Origin: Bacillota bacterium
Lineage (GTDB): Bacteria > Bacillota > Clostridia > Lachnospirales > Lachnospiraceae
NCBI GenBank assembly: GCA_023420935.1
Contig: JAEZUR010000093.1
Coordinates: forward strand, 1 to 64,000
DNA length: 64,000 bases
Direction: 5' to 3'
Below are positions 25,040 to 34,597 of this stretch, one piece after another. The notes under the pieces were generated by a model, which saw nothing but the letters and a program-made list of their open reading frames with translations, was not told where the DNA came from and did not search any database. Position 1 is the first letter of the stretch, and each line of letters starts with the position of its first letter. The position numbers and the translations under genes were made by a program.

Positions 25040-25302
25040 AAGGCAAAGAAAAGAAGAGTATATAGTGGAGTAATCTACAGAGAACCCGGAGGCTGAGAAA
25101 GGGGATAAGGTTTCTATAACCGTACGATACTATAGAAGATGGTCTTGGAGCTGTGCAACTGAAGTAGGATAGTTACTTAGGTTGCAACGGGAACACCCGT
25201 TATAGTGATAGAATAAGGTTTCTGCCCGGAAGCAGAAATGAATTAAAGTGGTACCACGGGATACTCTCGTCTTTAAAAGAAATTTTAAAGGCGTTTTTTT
25301 TT
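25040..25302 (+). promoter_or_regulatory. T-box leader of metG, probably methionine-specific
   Basis: The leader has the AGAGAACCCGGAGGCTGAGA stem I segment, then an ATG triplet (25139-25141) on the returning side that would be the methionine specifier. The T-box sequence GTGGTACCACGGG lies at 25248-25260. A terminator with arms at 25268-25278 and 25283-25293 is followed by nine T. Uncharged initiator or elongator tRNA-Met would stabilise the antiterminator and allow transcription of metG-tatD-ksgA. The specifier position is inferred from the fold and not proven. Confidence 0.9.
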
Positions 25303-25334
25303 CGCAACAAACCCATTAAAGGAGGACGTTATAC

Positions 25335-27287
25335 ATGGCTAAAAAACCATATTATTTAACAACTGCAATTGCATATACATCAGGAAAACCTCATATCGGA
25401 AACACTTACGAAATCGTATTGGCTGACAGTATTGTGCGTTTTAAAAGACATCAAGGTTTTGATGTTCGTTTCCAGACTGGAACAGACGAACACGGACAGA
25501 AGATAGAATTAAAAGCAGAAGAAGCAGGTGTATCACCACAAGAATTTGTAGATGGAGTTGCAAAACAGATACAGGATATCTGGGATTTAATGAATACCTC
25601 ATATGATAAATTCATCCGTACTACAGATGATTATCATGAGAAACAGATTCAAAAGATTTTTAAGAAATTATACGAAAAGGGAGATATCTATAAAGGTCAC
25701 TATGAAGGAATGTATTGTACCCCTTGTGAATCCTTTTATACATCATCCCAACTTGTTGATGGTAAATGTCCAGACTGTGGAAGAGAATGTCAACCTGCAA
25801 AAGAAGAAGCATATTTCTTAAAGTTAAGCAAGTATGCAGATCGTTTAATTGATCATATTAATACACATCCAGAGTTCATACAGCCAGAGTCAAGAAAAAA
25901 TGAAATGATGAATAACTTCCTACTTCCTGGTCTTCAAGATCTGTGTGTATCAAGAACTTCATTTAAATGGGGTATTCCAGTTGATTTTGATGATAGACAC
26001 GTTGTTTATGTATGGTTGGATGCGCTTAGTAATTATATAACAGGTCTTGGATTTGATTTAGATGGGAATAGTGGAGAGGATTTTCAGAAATTCTGGCCAG
26101 CTGACCTTCACTTAATTGGGAAGGATATATTACGTTTCCATACTATTTACTGGCCAATTATGTTGATGGCGCTTGATTTACCACTTCCAAAACAAGTATT
26201 TGGACACCCTTGGTTATTACAAGGAGATGGAAAAATGAGTAAATCCAAAGGAAATGTACTTTATGCAGATGAATTAGTTGATTTCTTTGGAGTAGACGCA
26301 GTAAGGTATTTTGTACTTCACGAGATGCCATTTGAAAATGATGGAGTTATTACTTGGGAACTTATGGTGGAGCGTATGAATTCTGAACTTGCCAATACAC
26401 TTGGTAACTTAGTAAACAGAACTATATCCATGTCTAACAAATACTTCGATGGTATTGTATCGGATAGTAAGGTAGTTGAACCAGTTGATGAGGAGTTAAA
26501 AGCATTAACACTTGAAACTCCGAAAAAAGTAATTGGTAAAATGGATAAACTTAGAGTTGCGGATGCAATTAGTGAAATATTTACGTTATTTAAACGCTGT
26601 AATAAATATATTGATGAGACAATGCCTTGGGTTTTAGCAAAAGAAGAGGATAAAAAGGGAAGATTAGAAACTGTTCTTTATAACCTGGTAGAAAGTATTT
26701 GTGTAGGTGCATCGCTATTAGAATCCTTTATGCCTGAGACTTCACAAAAGATCTTAACTCAGTTAAATGCTCCTGCAAGAAGCTTAGAAGATATGGATGA
26801 GTATGGAAAATACCCAAGTGGTAATAAAGTTACTGAAACACCAGAGATCTTATTCGCACGATTGGATGTAGCTGAAGTGCTAGCCAAAGTGGAAGAACGT
26901 AAACAGGCAGAAGTCAATGAGGATCAGAATCAGGAGCCAGTTATCGATATTGAACCTAAAGATGAGATTTTCTATGATGATTTCATGAAAATGCAGTTTC
27001 AAGTAGGAGAGATTATTTCTTGTGAAGAAGTTCCAAAATCAAAAAAATTATTATGCTCTCAAGTAAAAGTTGGAAGCCAGGTAAAACAAATTGTTTCTGG
27101 AATTAAAGGGCATTATTCAACCAAAGATATGGTTGGTAAAAAGGTTATGGTATTGGTTAACTTAAAACCAGCTAAATTAGCTGGAGTGTTATCAGAAGGA
27201 ATGCTTCTATGTGCTGAAAATGAAGCTGGTGAACTTGCTTTATTGGTACCAGAAAAGGATATGCCAGCAGGAGCAGAAATCTGCTAG
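25335..27287 (+). CDS. metG: methionyl-tRNA synthetase
   Basis: The 650-residue protein has the class I HIGH-like motif (KPHIGNTYE, near 20-28), a zinc knuckle CTPCES...CPDCGREC (about 128-155), and the KMSKSKGN motif near 297. An anticodon-binding helical domain follows. The last ~110 residues form an EMAP/Trbp111-like tRNA-binding domain (FMKMQFQVGEIISCEEVP, LVNLKPAKLAGVLSEGM). It charges tRNA-Met in the cytoplasm. It is under a T-box and followed 13 bases later by tatD and then ksgA. Confidence 0.98.
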   Translation: MAKKPYYLTTAIAYTSGKPHIGNTYEIVLADSIVRFKRHQGFDVRFQTGTDEHGQKIELKAEEAGVSPQEFVDGVAKQIQDIWDLMNTSYDKFIRTTDDYHEKQIQKIFKKLYEKGDIYKGHYEGMYCTPCESFYTSSQLVDGKCPDCGRECQPAKEEAYFLKLSKYADRLIDHINTHPEFIQPESRKNEMMNNFLLPGLQDLCVSRTSFKWGIPVDFDDRHVVYVWLDALSNYITGLGFDLDGNSGEDFQKFWPADLHLIGKDILRFHTIYWPIMLMALDLPLPKQVFGHPWLLQGDGKMSKSKGNVLYADELVDFFGVDAVRYFVLHEMPFENDGVITWELMVERMNSELANTLGNLVNRTISMSNKYFDGIVSDSKVVEPVDEELKALTLETPKKVIGKMDKLRVADAISEIFTLFKRCNKYIDETMPWVLAKEEDKKGRLETVLYNLVESICVGASLLESFMPETSQKILTQLNAPARSLEDMDEYGKYPSGNKVTETPEILFARLDVAEVLAKVEERKQAEVNEDQNQEPVIDIEPKDEIFYDDFMKMQFQVGEIISCEEVPKSKKLLCSQVKVGSQVKQIVSGIKGHYSTKDMVGKKVMVLVNLKPAKLAGVLSEGMLLCAENEAGELALLVPEKDMPAGAEIC

Positions 27288-27300
27288 TTAGGATAATGAT

Positions 27301-28086
27301 ATGAAAGAAAATATGATAATTGAAAGCCATGCTCATTATGACGACGAGAAGTTTGATGAAGATCGTGATATACTGCTATGTAGTCTTAAGGAGCAGGGGA
27401 TAGAATACGTTATTAATGTTAGTGCTAGTCTAGATTCAGCCAAAAAGACGTTGCAGTTAACCGAACAATATCCATTTATCTATGGTTCCATGGGCGTGCA
27501 TCCCGAGGAAACCAAGGAATTAAATGAGGATAATTTTGTTTGGTTAAAAGAGATGTGCCATAAACCAAAGATTGTGGCAGTAGGTGAAATTGGATTGGAT
27601 TACTACTGGGATGAGCCTGCTCGAGATATTCAACAAAAGTGGTTTGAGAGACAGATGGAATTAGCCAGGGATGTGAAACTTCCTATGATTGTTCATAGTC
27701 GAGATGCAGCTTGTGATACTTTAGATATGATGAAAGCTTCAAAAGCTCATGAGATTGGAGGAGTGATACACTGCTTTTCTTATCCAGTGGAGATCGCTAG
27801 AGAATTCCTTTCCATGGGATTTTATCTGGGGATTGGCGGAGTTGTAACATTTAGTAATGCAAAAAAATTAAAAGAAGTAGTGGAATATGCACCATTATCA
27901 AGTCTTTTGTTGGAGACGGATTGTCCATACTTAGCACCAGTACCCAACCGCGGGAAACGAAATTCCTCGTTAAATTTAAATTATATAGCCCAGGAAATTG
28001 CTACTATAAAGGGTATTGAATATGAGGAAGTGGTAAGAGTTACATCAGAGAATTCAAGAAAAATGTATTCACTAACTAATCATTAG
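27301..28086 (+). CDS. tatD: TatD family metal-dependent hydrolase (3'-5' DNase)
   Basis: The 261-residue protein has the TatD metal ligands in ESHAHYDD, GEIGLDYYWD, IVHSRDA, VIHCFSY and LLETDCPYLAP. Family members are Mg2+-dependent 3'-5' exonucleases and quality-control deoxyribonucleases. The metG-tatD-ksgA order is conserved in Firmicutes, and translation starts 13 bases after metG. Confidence 0.95.
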   Translation: MKENMIIESHAHYDDEKFDEDRDILLCSLKEQGIEYVINVSASLDSAKKTLQLTEQYPFIYGSMGVHPEETKELNEDNFVWLKEMCHKPKIVAVGEIGLDYYWDEPARDIQQKWFERQMELARDVKLPMIVHSRDAACDTLDMMKASKAHEIGGVIHCFSYPVEIAREFLSMGFYLGIGGVVTFSNAKKLKEVVEYAPLSSLLLETDCPYLAPVPNRGKRNSSLNLNYIAQEIATIKGIEYEEVVRVTSENSRKMYSLTNH

Positions 28087-28110
28087 ATTATAAAAAAAGA
28101 GAGGTAGCCG

Positions 28111-28983
28111 ATGGCAACATTAGGTAATCCGCAAAATACCATTGCGGTACTAAATAAATATCATTTTAATTTCCAAAAGAAGTTTGGACAGAACTTTTTG
28201 ATTGATACCCATGTTCTGGACAAAATAGTCGCTGCAGCAGGAATTACGAAAGATGACTTGGTGTTGGAGATCGGACCTGGAATTGGAACCATGACGCAAT
28301 ATCTTTGTGAAAATGCAAGGGAAGTGATTGCTGTTGAGATTGATAAAAATCTAATTCCTATCTTAGAAGACACCCTATCAGAATATGATAATGTAACCGT
28401 AATTAACCAAGATATTCTAAAAGTTGATATCAATCAGATTGCAAGGGAGCGAAACAATGGGAAACCAATTAAAGTAGTTGCTAATTTACCCTATTATATT
28501 ACAACTCCTATCATTATGGGGCTATTTGAAAGTCATGTTCCAATCGATAACATTACTGTTATGGTACAAAAAGAGGTTGCGGATCGCATGCAAGTTGGAC
28601 CTGGAACGAAAGATTATGGAGCCCTATCTTTGGCAGTGCAATATTATGCCAAACCTTACATTGTGGCTAATGTACCACCGAATTGTTTTATGCCAAGACC
28701 AAATGTTGGGTCAGCTGTGATTCGATTAACCTGTCATGAAGAGTCCCCAGTAAAGGTAAAGGATGAGAAGTTAATGTTTCGCTTAATTCGTGCATCATTT
28801 AATCAAAGACGTAAAACGCTTATTAACGGACTTAACAATTCTCCTGAAATACAAATACCAAAGGAAATCATCGCAAAAGCTATCTCTGATTTAGGAGTTT
28901 TGGCAACGATACGAGGAGAAGCATTAACGTTACAGCAGTTTGCACAATTAAGTAATCTTCTTTGTGATGAAATGAAAGAGTGA
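28111..28983 (+). CDS. rsmA: 16S rRNA (adenine1518-N6/adenine1519-N6) dimethyltransferase
   Basis: The 290-residue protein (also called KsgA) has QNFLID, the SAM-binding VLEIGPGIGTMTQYL, and the catalytic NLPYYITTPII motif, followed by the C-terminal rRNA-binding domain. It dimethylates two adenines in the 3' hairpin of 16S rRNA during 30S assembly. It is the last gene of the metG operon and is followed by a terminator. Confidence 0.97.
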   Translation: MATLGNPQNTIAVLNKYHFNFQKKFGQNFLIDTHVLDKIVAAAGITKDDLVLEIGPGIGTMTQYLCENAREVIAVEIDKNLIPILEDTLSEYDNVTVINQDILKVDINQIARERNNGKPIKVVANLPYYITTPIIMGLFESHVPIDNITVMVQKEVADRMQVGPGTKDYGALSLAVQYYAKPYIVANVPPNCFMPRPNVGSAVIRLTCHEESPVKVKDEKLMFRLIRASFNQRRKTLINGLNNSPEIQIPKEIIAKAISDLGVLATIRGEALTLQQFAQLSNLLCDEMKE

Positions 28984-28992
28984 CAAGAAAGT

Positions 28993-29020
28993 AAGGTGAC
29001 CTATATGGTCACCTTCTTTT
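28993..29020 (+). terminator. terminator of the metG-tatD-rsmA operon
   Basis: AAGGTGACC (28993-29001) and GGTCACCTT (29007-29015) form a 9-bp stem followed by CTTTT. Confidence 0.88.
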
Positions 29021-29329
29021 GATTCTGAAACATGTCTTTACACGTTATATTATGACAATAAAATCGTTATGCGATTCAAAGAAAAGATAGGCTTATCGGA
29101 ATAATTTCCATACCCAGATAGACTAGTTTATTTCATATACTATACATATAACAAGTAAAAAGTGCATTTTGTGACTGTTTTTGTAAAAATAAGACATAAA
29201 TTCTGTTATAGTGATGACAAAGGTAAAAATTGATACTAAAAAGATTAACCTAATTTTAATCGGTTACCTATTGAAAAAATATGGAATTATGAATAGAATA
29301 GAACTAGAGTGGCAATTGGGAGGTATGGT
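29021..29329 (+). promoter_or_regulatory. intergenic region before the two-component system
   Basis: About 310 bases without an ORF. A TATAGT hexamer at 29207-29212 could be a -10 box, but no good -35 lies 17 bases away. An inverted pair AACC/GGTT (29247-29264) near the gene might be a regulator site. Nothing else is recognisable. Confidence 0.3.
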
Positions 29330-30016
29330 ATGGCAAAGATATTAATAGTAGAAGATGAAAGTAAGATAGCACGATTTTTAGAACTCGAACTAAAGTATGA
29401 AGGATATGAAGTTGAAATAGCTGGAGATGGACGAGCTGGCTTAGAGCTGGCTTTAAATGATGAAGTTGATTTAGTTATCTTAGATGTTATGTTGCCCGGA
29501 TTGAATGGAATCGAAGTATGTCGCAGAATCAGACAAGATGGTTCTAGAATTCCTATCATAATGCTCACTGCCAAGGATGATGTTATGGATAAAGTGGCGG
29601 GGCTTGATAATGGTGCGGATGATTATCTTACAAAGCCTTTCGCAATTGAAGAACTTCTAGCAAGAATCCGTGTTGCCCTTAATAGACATGTACAAATGAA
29701 TACAATAAAATCAGAAGTACTAGAATTTAAAGCCTTAAAATTAAATCTTTCCAGTCATAGTGCATTTTATGGAGAAGATGAGTTAACATTAACGAAGAAA
29801 GAATATGAACTTCTAGAGTACTTGTTACGCAATAGAAATATAGCAGTTACAAGGGAACAACTTTTGAATAATGTTTGGGATTATGAATATCTAGGTGACA
29901 CCAATGTTGTGGATGTTTATATCCGGTATCTCCGTCAGAAAATTGATGATAAATATGGCGTACATATTATCAATACGGTTCGAGGAGTGGGGTATATTAT
30001 AAAAGATGAAAAGTAA
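29330..30016 (+). CDS. OmpR/PhoB family response regulator
   Basis: The 228-residue protein starts MAKILIVEDESK; the ATG at 29330 is chosen for its GGGAGG six bases upstream. The receiver domain (1-~118) has the acidic pair, phospho-acceptor Asp in VILDVMLPGLNGIEV, Thr in IIMLTAKDD and Lys in YLTKPFA. The C-terminal winged helix (~128-225) contains ELLEYLLRNRNIAVTREQLL and VVDVYIRYLRQKID. It overlaps the kinase gene by 11 bp. Its regulon is unknown. Confidence 0.96.
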   Translation: MAKILIVEDESKIARFLELELKYEGYEVEIAGDGRAGLELALNDEVDLVILDVMLPGLNGIEVCRRIRQDGSRIPIIMLTAKDDVMDKVAGLDNGADDYLTKPFAIEELLARIRVALNRHVQMNTIKSEVLEFKALKLNLSSHSAFYGEDELTLTKKEYELLEYLLRNRNIAVTREQLLNNVWDYEYLGDTNVVDVYIRYLRQKIDDKYGVHIINTVRGVGYIIKDEK

Positions 30017-31568
30017 AATAGTAGAATGGATTAGACAAATACTAATTAAAACAATACTACCGTTTCGACGAAGAAGAGAAGAATTTTTAAGTCAATTCCG
30101 ATTCTCCATTGAATTTCGAATTTCTTTAAAATATCTCAAATTACTTGTTATAAATGGAGCACTTTTATTCGGTGCACTAATAACAATCGTATTTTGGTTA
30201 CAGCTACATGCAAATGAAAAACTGGGGCTAGAAATACAGAATCGAATTGAACAGGGTGAAGTAGAATTAAAAGATAGGGATTTTCTACAAAAAACCGGCG
30301 TCATAGCATATGAATATACGGATGAGTATGATTTGCGCAGTTACCGAGAGATGATAAGCAAAGATGAGATAAATCGATATCGAAAACTCATATATCAAAG
30401 TGAGGTGAATCCTTATTTTAACAAAGGAATCGAATTACGTATTAGAAATCTTGATACGAATGAAATTATATATGATGATATAACATATGATATATCTGGG
30501 AAGAAACTAATCTTTCACAAATATTACTATGACCGTAAAGGTGGTCCTGACATTTTTTTAGTGCGAGAGAATATAAATAAGATTCAGGTAAATAAACAGA
30601 ACTTGGTTCTGGAATTTCAATATAATTTGACAAGTATACACAATTATATTTCACAACTGTTGTTATGGTGGTTACTATTTTATATTATATTTGCATTTGT
30701 TATCACTAAGTTTGGTCAAAGCGGAAGTGCAAAATTGCTAGAACCTATTGCAGATATGTCTTTGCATGCCAATCGGTTAACGGTAAACAATCTAGATAGT
30801 GAGCGCTTGAATGTAGAAGGAACTAAAAATGAGTTAAAAGATTTGGCAACAACCATTAATAGTATGCTCGATCGAATTGATTTATCTTACGAAAGTCAAA
30901 AGCAGTTTGTATCGGATGCTTCTCATGAACTTAGAACACCAATTGCGGTAATTAAAGGATATGTGAATCTGCTGGATCGTTGGGGCAAAAAAGATGAGCA
31001 AGTAATGGAAGAAGCCATTGAGGCCATTAAAAATGAGTCTAGATCCATGCAGGAACTAGTGGAAAAACTTCTGTTCTTATCTAGACATGATAAAAAGACC
31101 TTACAGTTAACAAAATCAAAGTTTAATATGAGAGAAGTGATTGAAGATATGGTCAAGGAAACACGATTGGTAGCTGAGAATCGGGTTATTGAATCACCTA
31201 TTTTACAAGATGTTTTTGTTTATGGAGATAATCAAGCATTAAAGCAAGCGATTCGCGTCTTTGTGGAAAATGCGATAAAATATACCATTGAGAATGATAC
31301 CATATTTATTGCCTGTGAAAATAGGCACGGAGACTGCATGGTTACTGTGGCAGATACCGGTCTTGGTATGACACAGAAAGATATTGACCATATATTTCAA
31401 CGATTCTATCGATCAGATCAAGTTAGAAATGAAAAGATTAGTGGCCATGGTTTGGGACTTTCCATAGCGAAGCTAATTATTTTAAAACATTCTGGAAGTA
31501 TAAAAATAAAGTCTCAATTAACGAGGGGTTCAAGTTTTCAGATTATATTGCCGAAAATAAGGGTGTAA
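30006..31568 (+). CDS. sensor histidine kinase
   Basis: The 520-residue membrane kinase has a basic cytoplasmic N-terminus, TM1 (~45-67), an extracytoplasmic sensor region of ~145 residues, TM2 (~212-235) and a HAMP segment. The HisKA box is VSDASHELRTPIAVIKGY with phospho-acceptor His near 307. The ATPase domain has the N box VFVENAIKYT, G1 DTGLGM and G2 GHGLGLSIAK. It is translationally coupled to the response regulator. The sensor region does not match a named input domain that I recognise. Confidence 0.95.
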   Translation: MKSKIVEWIRQILIKTILPFRRRREEFLSQFRFSIEFRISLKYLKLLVINGALLFGALITIVFWLQLHANEKLGLEIQNRIEQGEVELKDRDFLQKTGVIAYEYTDEYDLRSYREMISKDEINRYRKLIYQSEVNPYFNKGIELRIRNLDTNEIIYDDITYDISGKKLIFHKYYYDRKGGPDIFLVRENINKIQVNKQNLVLEFQYNLTSIHNYISQLLLWWLLFYIIFAFVITKFGQSGSAKLLEPIADMSLHANRLTVNNLDSERLNVEGTKNELKDLATTINSMLDRIDLSYESQKQFVSDASHELRTPIAVIKGYVNLLDRWGKKDEQVMEEAIEAIKNESRSMQELVEKLLFLSRHDKKTLQLTKSKFNMREVIEDMVKETRLVAENRVIESPILQDVFVYGDNQALKQAIRVFVENAIKYTIENDTIFIACENRHGDCMVTVADTGLGMTQKDIDHIFQRFYRSDQVRNEKISGHGLGLSIAKLIILKHSGSIKIKSQLTRGSSFQIILPKIRV

Positions 31569-31628
31569 TGAAAACTTAGAATAAAGGGCAATTATGCAAA
31601 TATGCATAAAAGAAGGGAGAATTATTGT

Positions 31629-32306
31629 ATGAAGTATTCTATTTTAGGAAGTACTATGCCTGCAGTTGAGGTGACTTTGGAATCGGATGAAGGAATGTAC
31701 ACTCAATCCGGTGGTATGGCATGGATGACAGAAGGTATTGTGATGGAAACCAATACGAAGGGTGGAGTAATGAAAGGAATTGGTCGCATGTTTACAGGCG
31801 AATCTTTCTTTATGGCAACCTATAAAGCGGCTCGAGATGGAGCAATTATTGCATTTGCGTCTACTGTACCAGGAGAGATTGTTCCAATTGATGTATCACA
31901 AACTGGAGGTATGATTTGTCAAAAAGGTGCATTTTTATGTGCAGAGGAAAATGTTGAACTGAAAGCAGTATTTACGAAGAAATTATCTTCTGGATTCTTT
32001 GGCGGAGAGGGATTTATTCTTCAGGATATTAGCGGAAGTGGTATGGTATTCTTAGAAATTGATGGTGATAAGATTGAGAAAGACTTAGCACCGGGAGAAG
32101 TAATCAAAGTAGATACAGGAAATGTTGTTGCATTTGATAGAAGTGTTAGCTATGAAATTGAAACAGTAAAAGGATTAAAAAATATCTTCCTAGGCGGAGA
32201 AGGATTATTCCTAACAAAGTTAACTGGACCAGGAAAAGTTATTCTTCAGACTCAGAACTTTAATGAATTTGCTGGACGTGTTATTAAGATGATGCCGGCA
32301 AAATAA
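31629..32306 (+). CDS. AIM24 / TIGR00266 family protein
   Basis: The 225-residue all-beta protein begins MKYSILGSTMPAVEVTLESD; the ATG at 31629 lies behind AAGGGAGA. Internal repeats such as GSGMVFLEIDGDKIEKDL and GPGKVILQTQNF show the duplicated double-stranded beta-helix of the AIM24 family. GGMAWMTEGIVMET and FMATYKA are also typical. The bacterial function is unknown; a membrane-associated trimer is likely. It follows the two-component genes by 60 bases and could belong to the same transcript. Confidence 0.88.
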   Translation: MKYSILGSTMPAVEVTLESDEGMYTQSGGMAWMTEGIVMETNTKGGVMKGIGRMFTGESFFMATYKAARDGAIIAFASTVPGEIVPIDVSQTGGMICQKGAFLCAEENVELKAVFTKKLSSGFFGGEGFILQDISGSGMVFLEIDGDKIEKDLAPGEVIKVDTGNVVAFDRSVSYEIETVKGLKNIFLGGEGLFLTKLTGPGKVILQTQNFNEFAGRVIKMMPAK

Positions 32307-32322
32307 GATTGGATGAATAAAA

Positions 32323-32370
32323 GGGTGCTGCTAATCAGGATGGATGTTCTGATTAGCAGCACCCTTTTTT
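32323..32370 (+). terminator. strong terminator after the AIM24 gene
   Basis: Perfect 16-bp arms GGGTGCTGCTAATCAG (32323-32338) and 32349-32364 are followed by six T. Confidence 0.93.
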
Positions 32371-32398
32371 GTAGTGTTTGGGACAAAAACTCATGTGT

Positions 32399-32592
32399 CA
32401 ATTTGCAAAAAATACATGTTTCATGAAGTGATACACAATATAATTTGCATCGCAACACGCTCTCGCTTGGATGAAGTTCGTAGTGGTACGTAAGGTTCTA
32501 AAATACAGAACCTAAGTACCAACGACTTCATAACAGTTGCTTAACAAATTATATTGTATATCACTTCAGTATAGTGTGTGGAGTGCAAATTG
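32399..32592. repeat. large palindromic intergenic element, copy 2
   Basis: A 194-bp imperfect palindrome is bounded by CAATTTGCA (32399-32407) and TGCAAATTG (32584-32592). The inner 23-bp arms (32435-32457 and 32546-32568) match copy 1 except for paired changes. CGCAACACGCTCTCGCTTGG, ATGAAGTTCGTA and AAGTACCAACGACTTCATAA are identical to copy 1. It has a single apical hairpin AGGTTCT-N6-AGAACCT where copy 1 has two. It stands alone, after the AIM24 terminator, in an otherwise gene-free 511-bp gap. Confidence 0.85.
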
Positions 32593-32710
32593 AAAAATAA
32601 GGTTGTTCAATGGGATTCCTCATTGAATTATATTTGATAATAAATGATGGGATATTGCTGCAATTCCATTCCAAATGGAGTGAATATAATAAAAATAATT
32701 AACTTTTATT

Positions 32711-32762
32711 AAAAGCAGGAAGTAAAAATTAGTATCCGTTTTTTACTTTCTGCTTTTTTTTT
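32711..32762. terminator. terminator of the ABC exporter operon (bidirectional form)
   Basis: AGCAGGAAGTAAAAA (32714-32728) pairs with TTTTTACTTTCTGCT (32739-32753), with T-rich tails on both strands. It lies 56 bases past the end of the minus-strand ABC gene. Confidence 0.75.
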
Positions 32763-32817
32763 CATGAAATAGAAAGTACGTGGAGCATGCATTCTATCGT
32801 TTCTACATTATAATCAG

Positions 32818-34593
32818 TTACAGGTTTTTAAACTGTGCCATGTATAAATCATAATACAGGCCTTTCTTTTCTAGAAGCTCGGCAGAGCTTCCTTGTTCTA
32901 AGATGTCTCCTTTATCAATTACAAAGATACGATCGGCTTTTTGGATCGTAGACAATCGATGGGCGATTACAAAGGAGGTTCTGCCTTTTAATAAAGCCTC
33001 AATTCCTTGTTGTACTAAAAGTTCAGTATGTGTATCAATACTTGATGTAGCCTCATCTAAGATTAAGATTTTTGGCATGGATACCATGGTTCTTGCAAAT
33101 GCTAAAAGCTGCTTTTGACCAATAGATAGTCCGCCTCCTCTTTCTTGTAACTGGGTATCGTATCCTTTATCTAACTTCATGATAAAGTCATGTGCGTTTA
33201 CTGCTTTTGCAGCGGCGATGATTTCTTCGTCGGTAGCATCTAACTTACCGTAACGAATATTATCTTTAATGGTACCAGAGAATAAGAAATTATCTTGAGT
33301 CATAATACCCATTTGTTGTCTTAAACTCTCAGTTGAAACATCTAATAGATTATAATTATCTACAAATATAAAACCTTCTTGTATATCATAAAAACGACTA
33401 ATTAAATTAACAATGGTAGTTTTTCCAGCACCTGTTGGACCAACCAAGGCAATTGTTTCACCTGGACGTACATGAAAGCTCACGTTATTAAGAATGTTGG
33501 TCTGTCCGTCGTATGAAAATGATACATTTTCAAATCGGATATCTCCTTCAATAGGAGGGAGATCTACTACCACATCCTTATCCTGAATATCAGGTTTTGT
33601 ATCCATTATCTCAAAGATACGTTCTGCGCCAGATAGATTAGTAACCAGCTGATTATAGAAGTTACTCAGGTTCATAACTGGGCTCCAAAACATGGAGATA
33701 TAGGTTCCAAATGCTATTAGCGTACCAATGGACACGTGTTCAGCACCTATTAATCGAATTGCTGTAAAATATAAGGATACAGTGCCCAATCCCCAACACA
33801 AATCAATTACTGGGCCAAAGGCGTCATTTAAACGGACAGCATTGAGAAAAGAAGTACGATGTTCCTTTAGTAAAAAATCAAACGTTTCTCCGGTTTCTTC
33901 CTCAGCCGTATAACTTTGAATTACTCTCATACCAGATAGGTCTTCATGTACAAATGCATTTAGGTTGGATGCCTTTTTCTTATTAATCTGCCATCTCTTA
34001 TGAGAGTAGATCTGAATGACCCACATGCCTGCAATCATTAACGGTAAACTAATGAGTGCAGCAAATGCAAGTTTATAGTCTTTAATCATCATGATTGCAA
34101 CCACGGAGCAAATTGTGATAAAGTCGGGAATTAATGTTGTAACACTATTTGATAAAACATCCTTTAGTGCATTTACATCACCAATAATTCTTGCAAGTAC
34201 TTTGCCCGTTGGTCTGCTGTCAAAAAATTGAAAGCTTAATTTCTGTATGTGTGTATATAGTTCCTGACGAATTACTAATAAAACTTGGTTAGATACTTCT
34301 GCCATAATAAACATACGAAGTTTAATAAGAAGTACCAGCAGAATGTTAATAGAAATAGCAAAAGCTCCAAGTTTCAGTAGCCCAGGAAAATCTTTTCTTG
34401 CTATATAGTTATCAATTGCTTCTTCTATTATTAAGGGGTTAACTAAGGTAATCGTTACAGAAATCCCCATGATTAATAGTACGATTATAAGTTTAAATTT
34501 ATAGTCAAGTAGATAACGAAAGAGTCGAAATAGAGTATTTTTTTTCTCTGTCTTTACGATTATTTCGTCATTCCGATAGGAATTAATTGACAT
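32818..34593 (-). CDS. heterodimeric ABC multidrug exporter, canonical-Walker-B subunit
   Basis: The 591-residue half-transporter has a six-helix membrane domain (~40-325) and an ATPase domain. Walker A is GPTGAGKTT, Walker B is ILILDEATSS with the catalytic Glu, and the signature is LSIGQ instead of LSGGQ. With the partner encoded upstream it makes an exporter with one good and one degenerate ATP site, as in BmrCD, LmrCD and TM287/288. The ATG at 34593 lies behind GGAGG, which overlaps the end of the upstream gene. Substrates are probably drugs or amphipathic compounds; this is family-based. Confidence 0.93.
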   Translation of the reverse strand: MSINSYRNDEIIVKTEKKNTLFRLFRYLLDYKFKLIIVLLIMGISVTITLVNPLIIEEAIDNYIARKDFPGLLKLGAFAISINILLVLLIKLRMFIMAEVSNQVLLVIRQELYTHIQKLSFQFFDSRPTGKVLARIIGDVNALKDVLSNSVTTLIPDFITICSVVAIMMIKDYKLAFAALISLPLMIAGMWVIQIYSHKRWQINKKKASNLNAFVHEDLSGMRVIQSYTAEEETGETFDFLLKEHRTSFLNAVRLNDAFGPVIDLCWGLGTVSLYFTAIRLIGAEHVSIGTLIAFGTYISMFWSPVMNLSNFYNQLVTNLSGAERIFEIMDTKPDIQDKDVVVDLPPIEGDIRFENVSFSYDGQTNILNNVSFHVRPGETIALVGPTGAGKTTIVNLISRFYDIQEGFIFVDNYNLLDVSTESLRQQMGIMTQDNFLFSGTIKDNIRYGKLDATDEEIIAAAKAVNAHDFIMKLDKGYDTQLQERGGGLSIGQKQLLAFARTMVSMPKILILDEATSSIDTHTELLVQQGIEALLKGRTSFVIAHRLSTIQKADRIFVIDKGDILEQGSSAELLEKKGLYYDLYMAQFKNL

Positions 34594-34597
34594 TGTG

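Noticed and set aside
29287..29574. 95-codon minus-strand frame opposite the response regulator
   Set aside because: It is a serine-rich shadow of the coding strand with no ribosome site.
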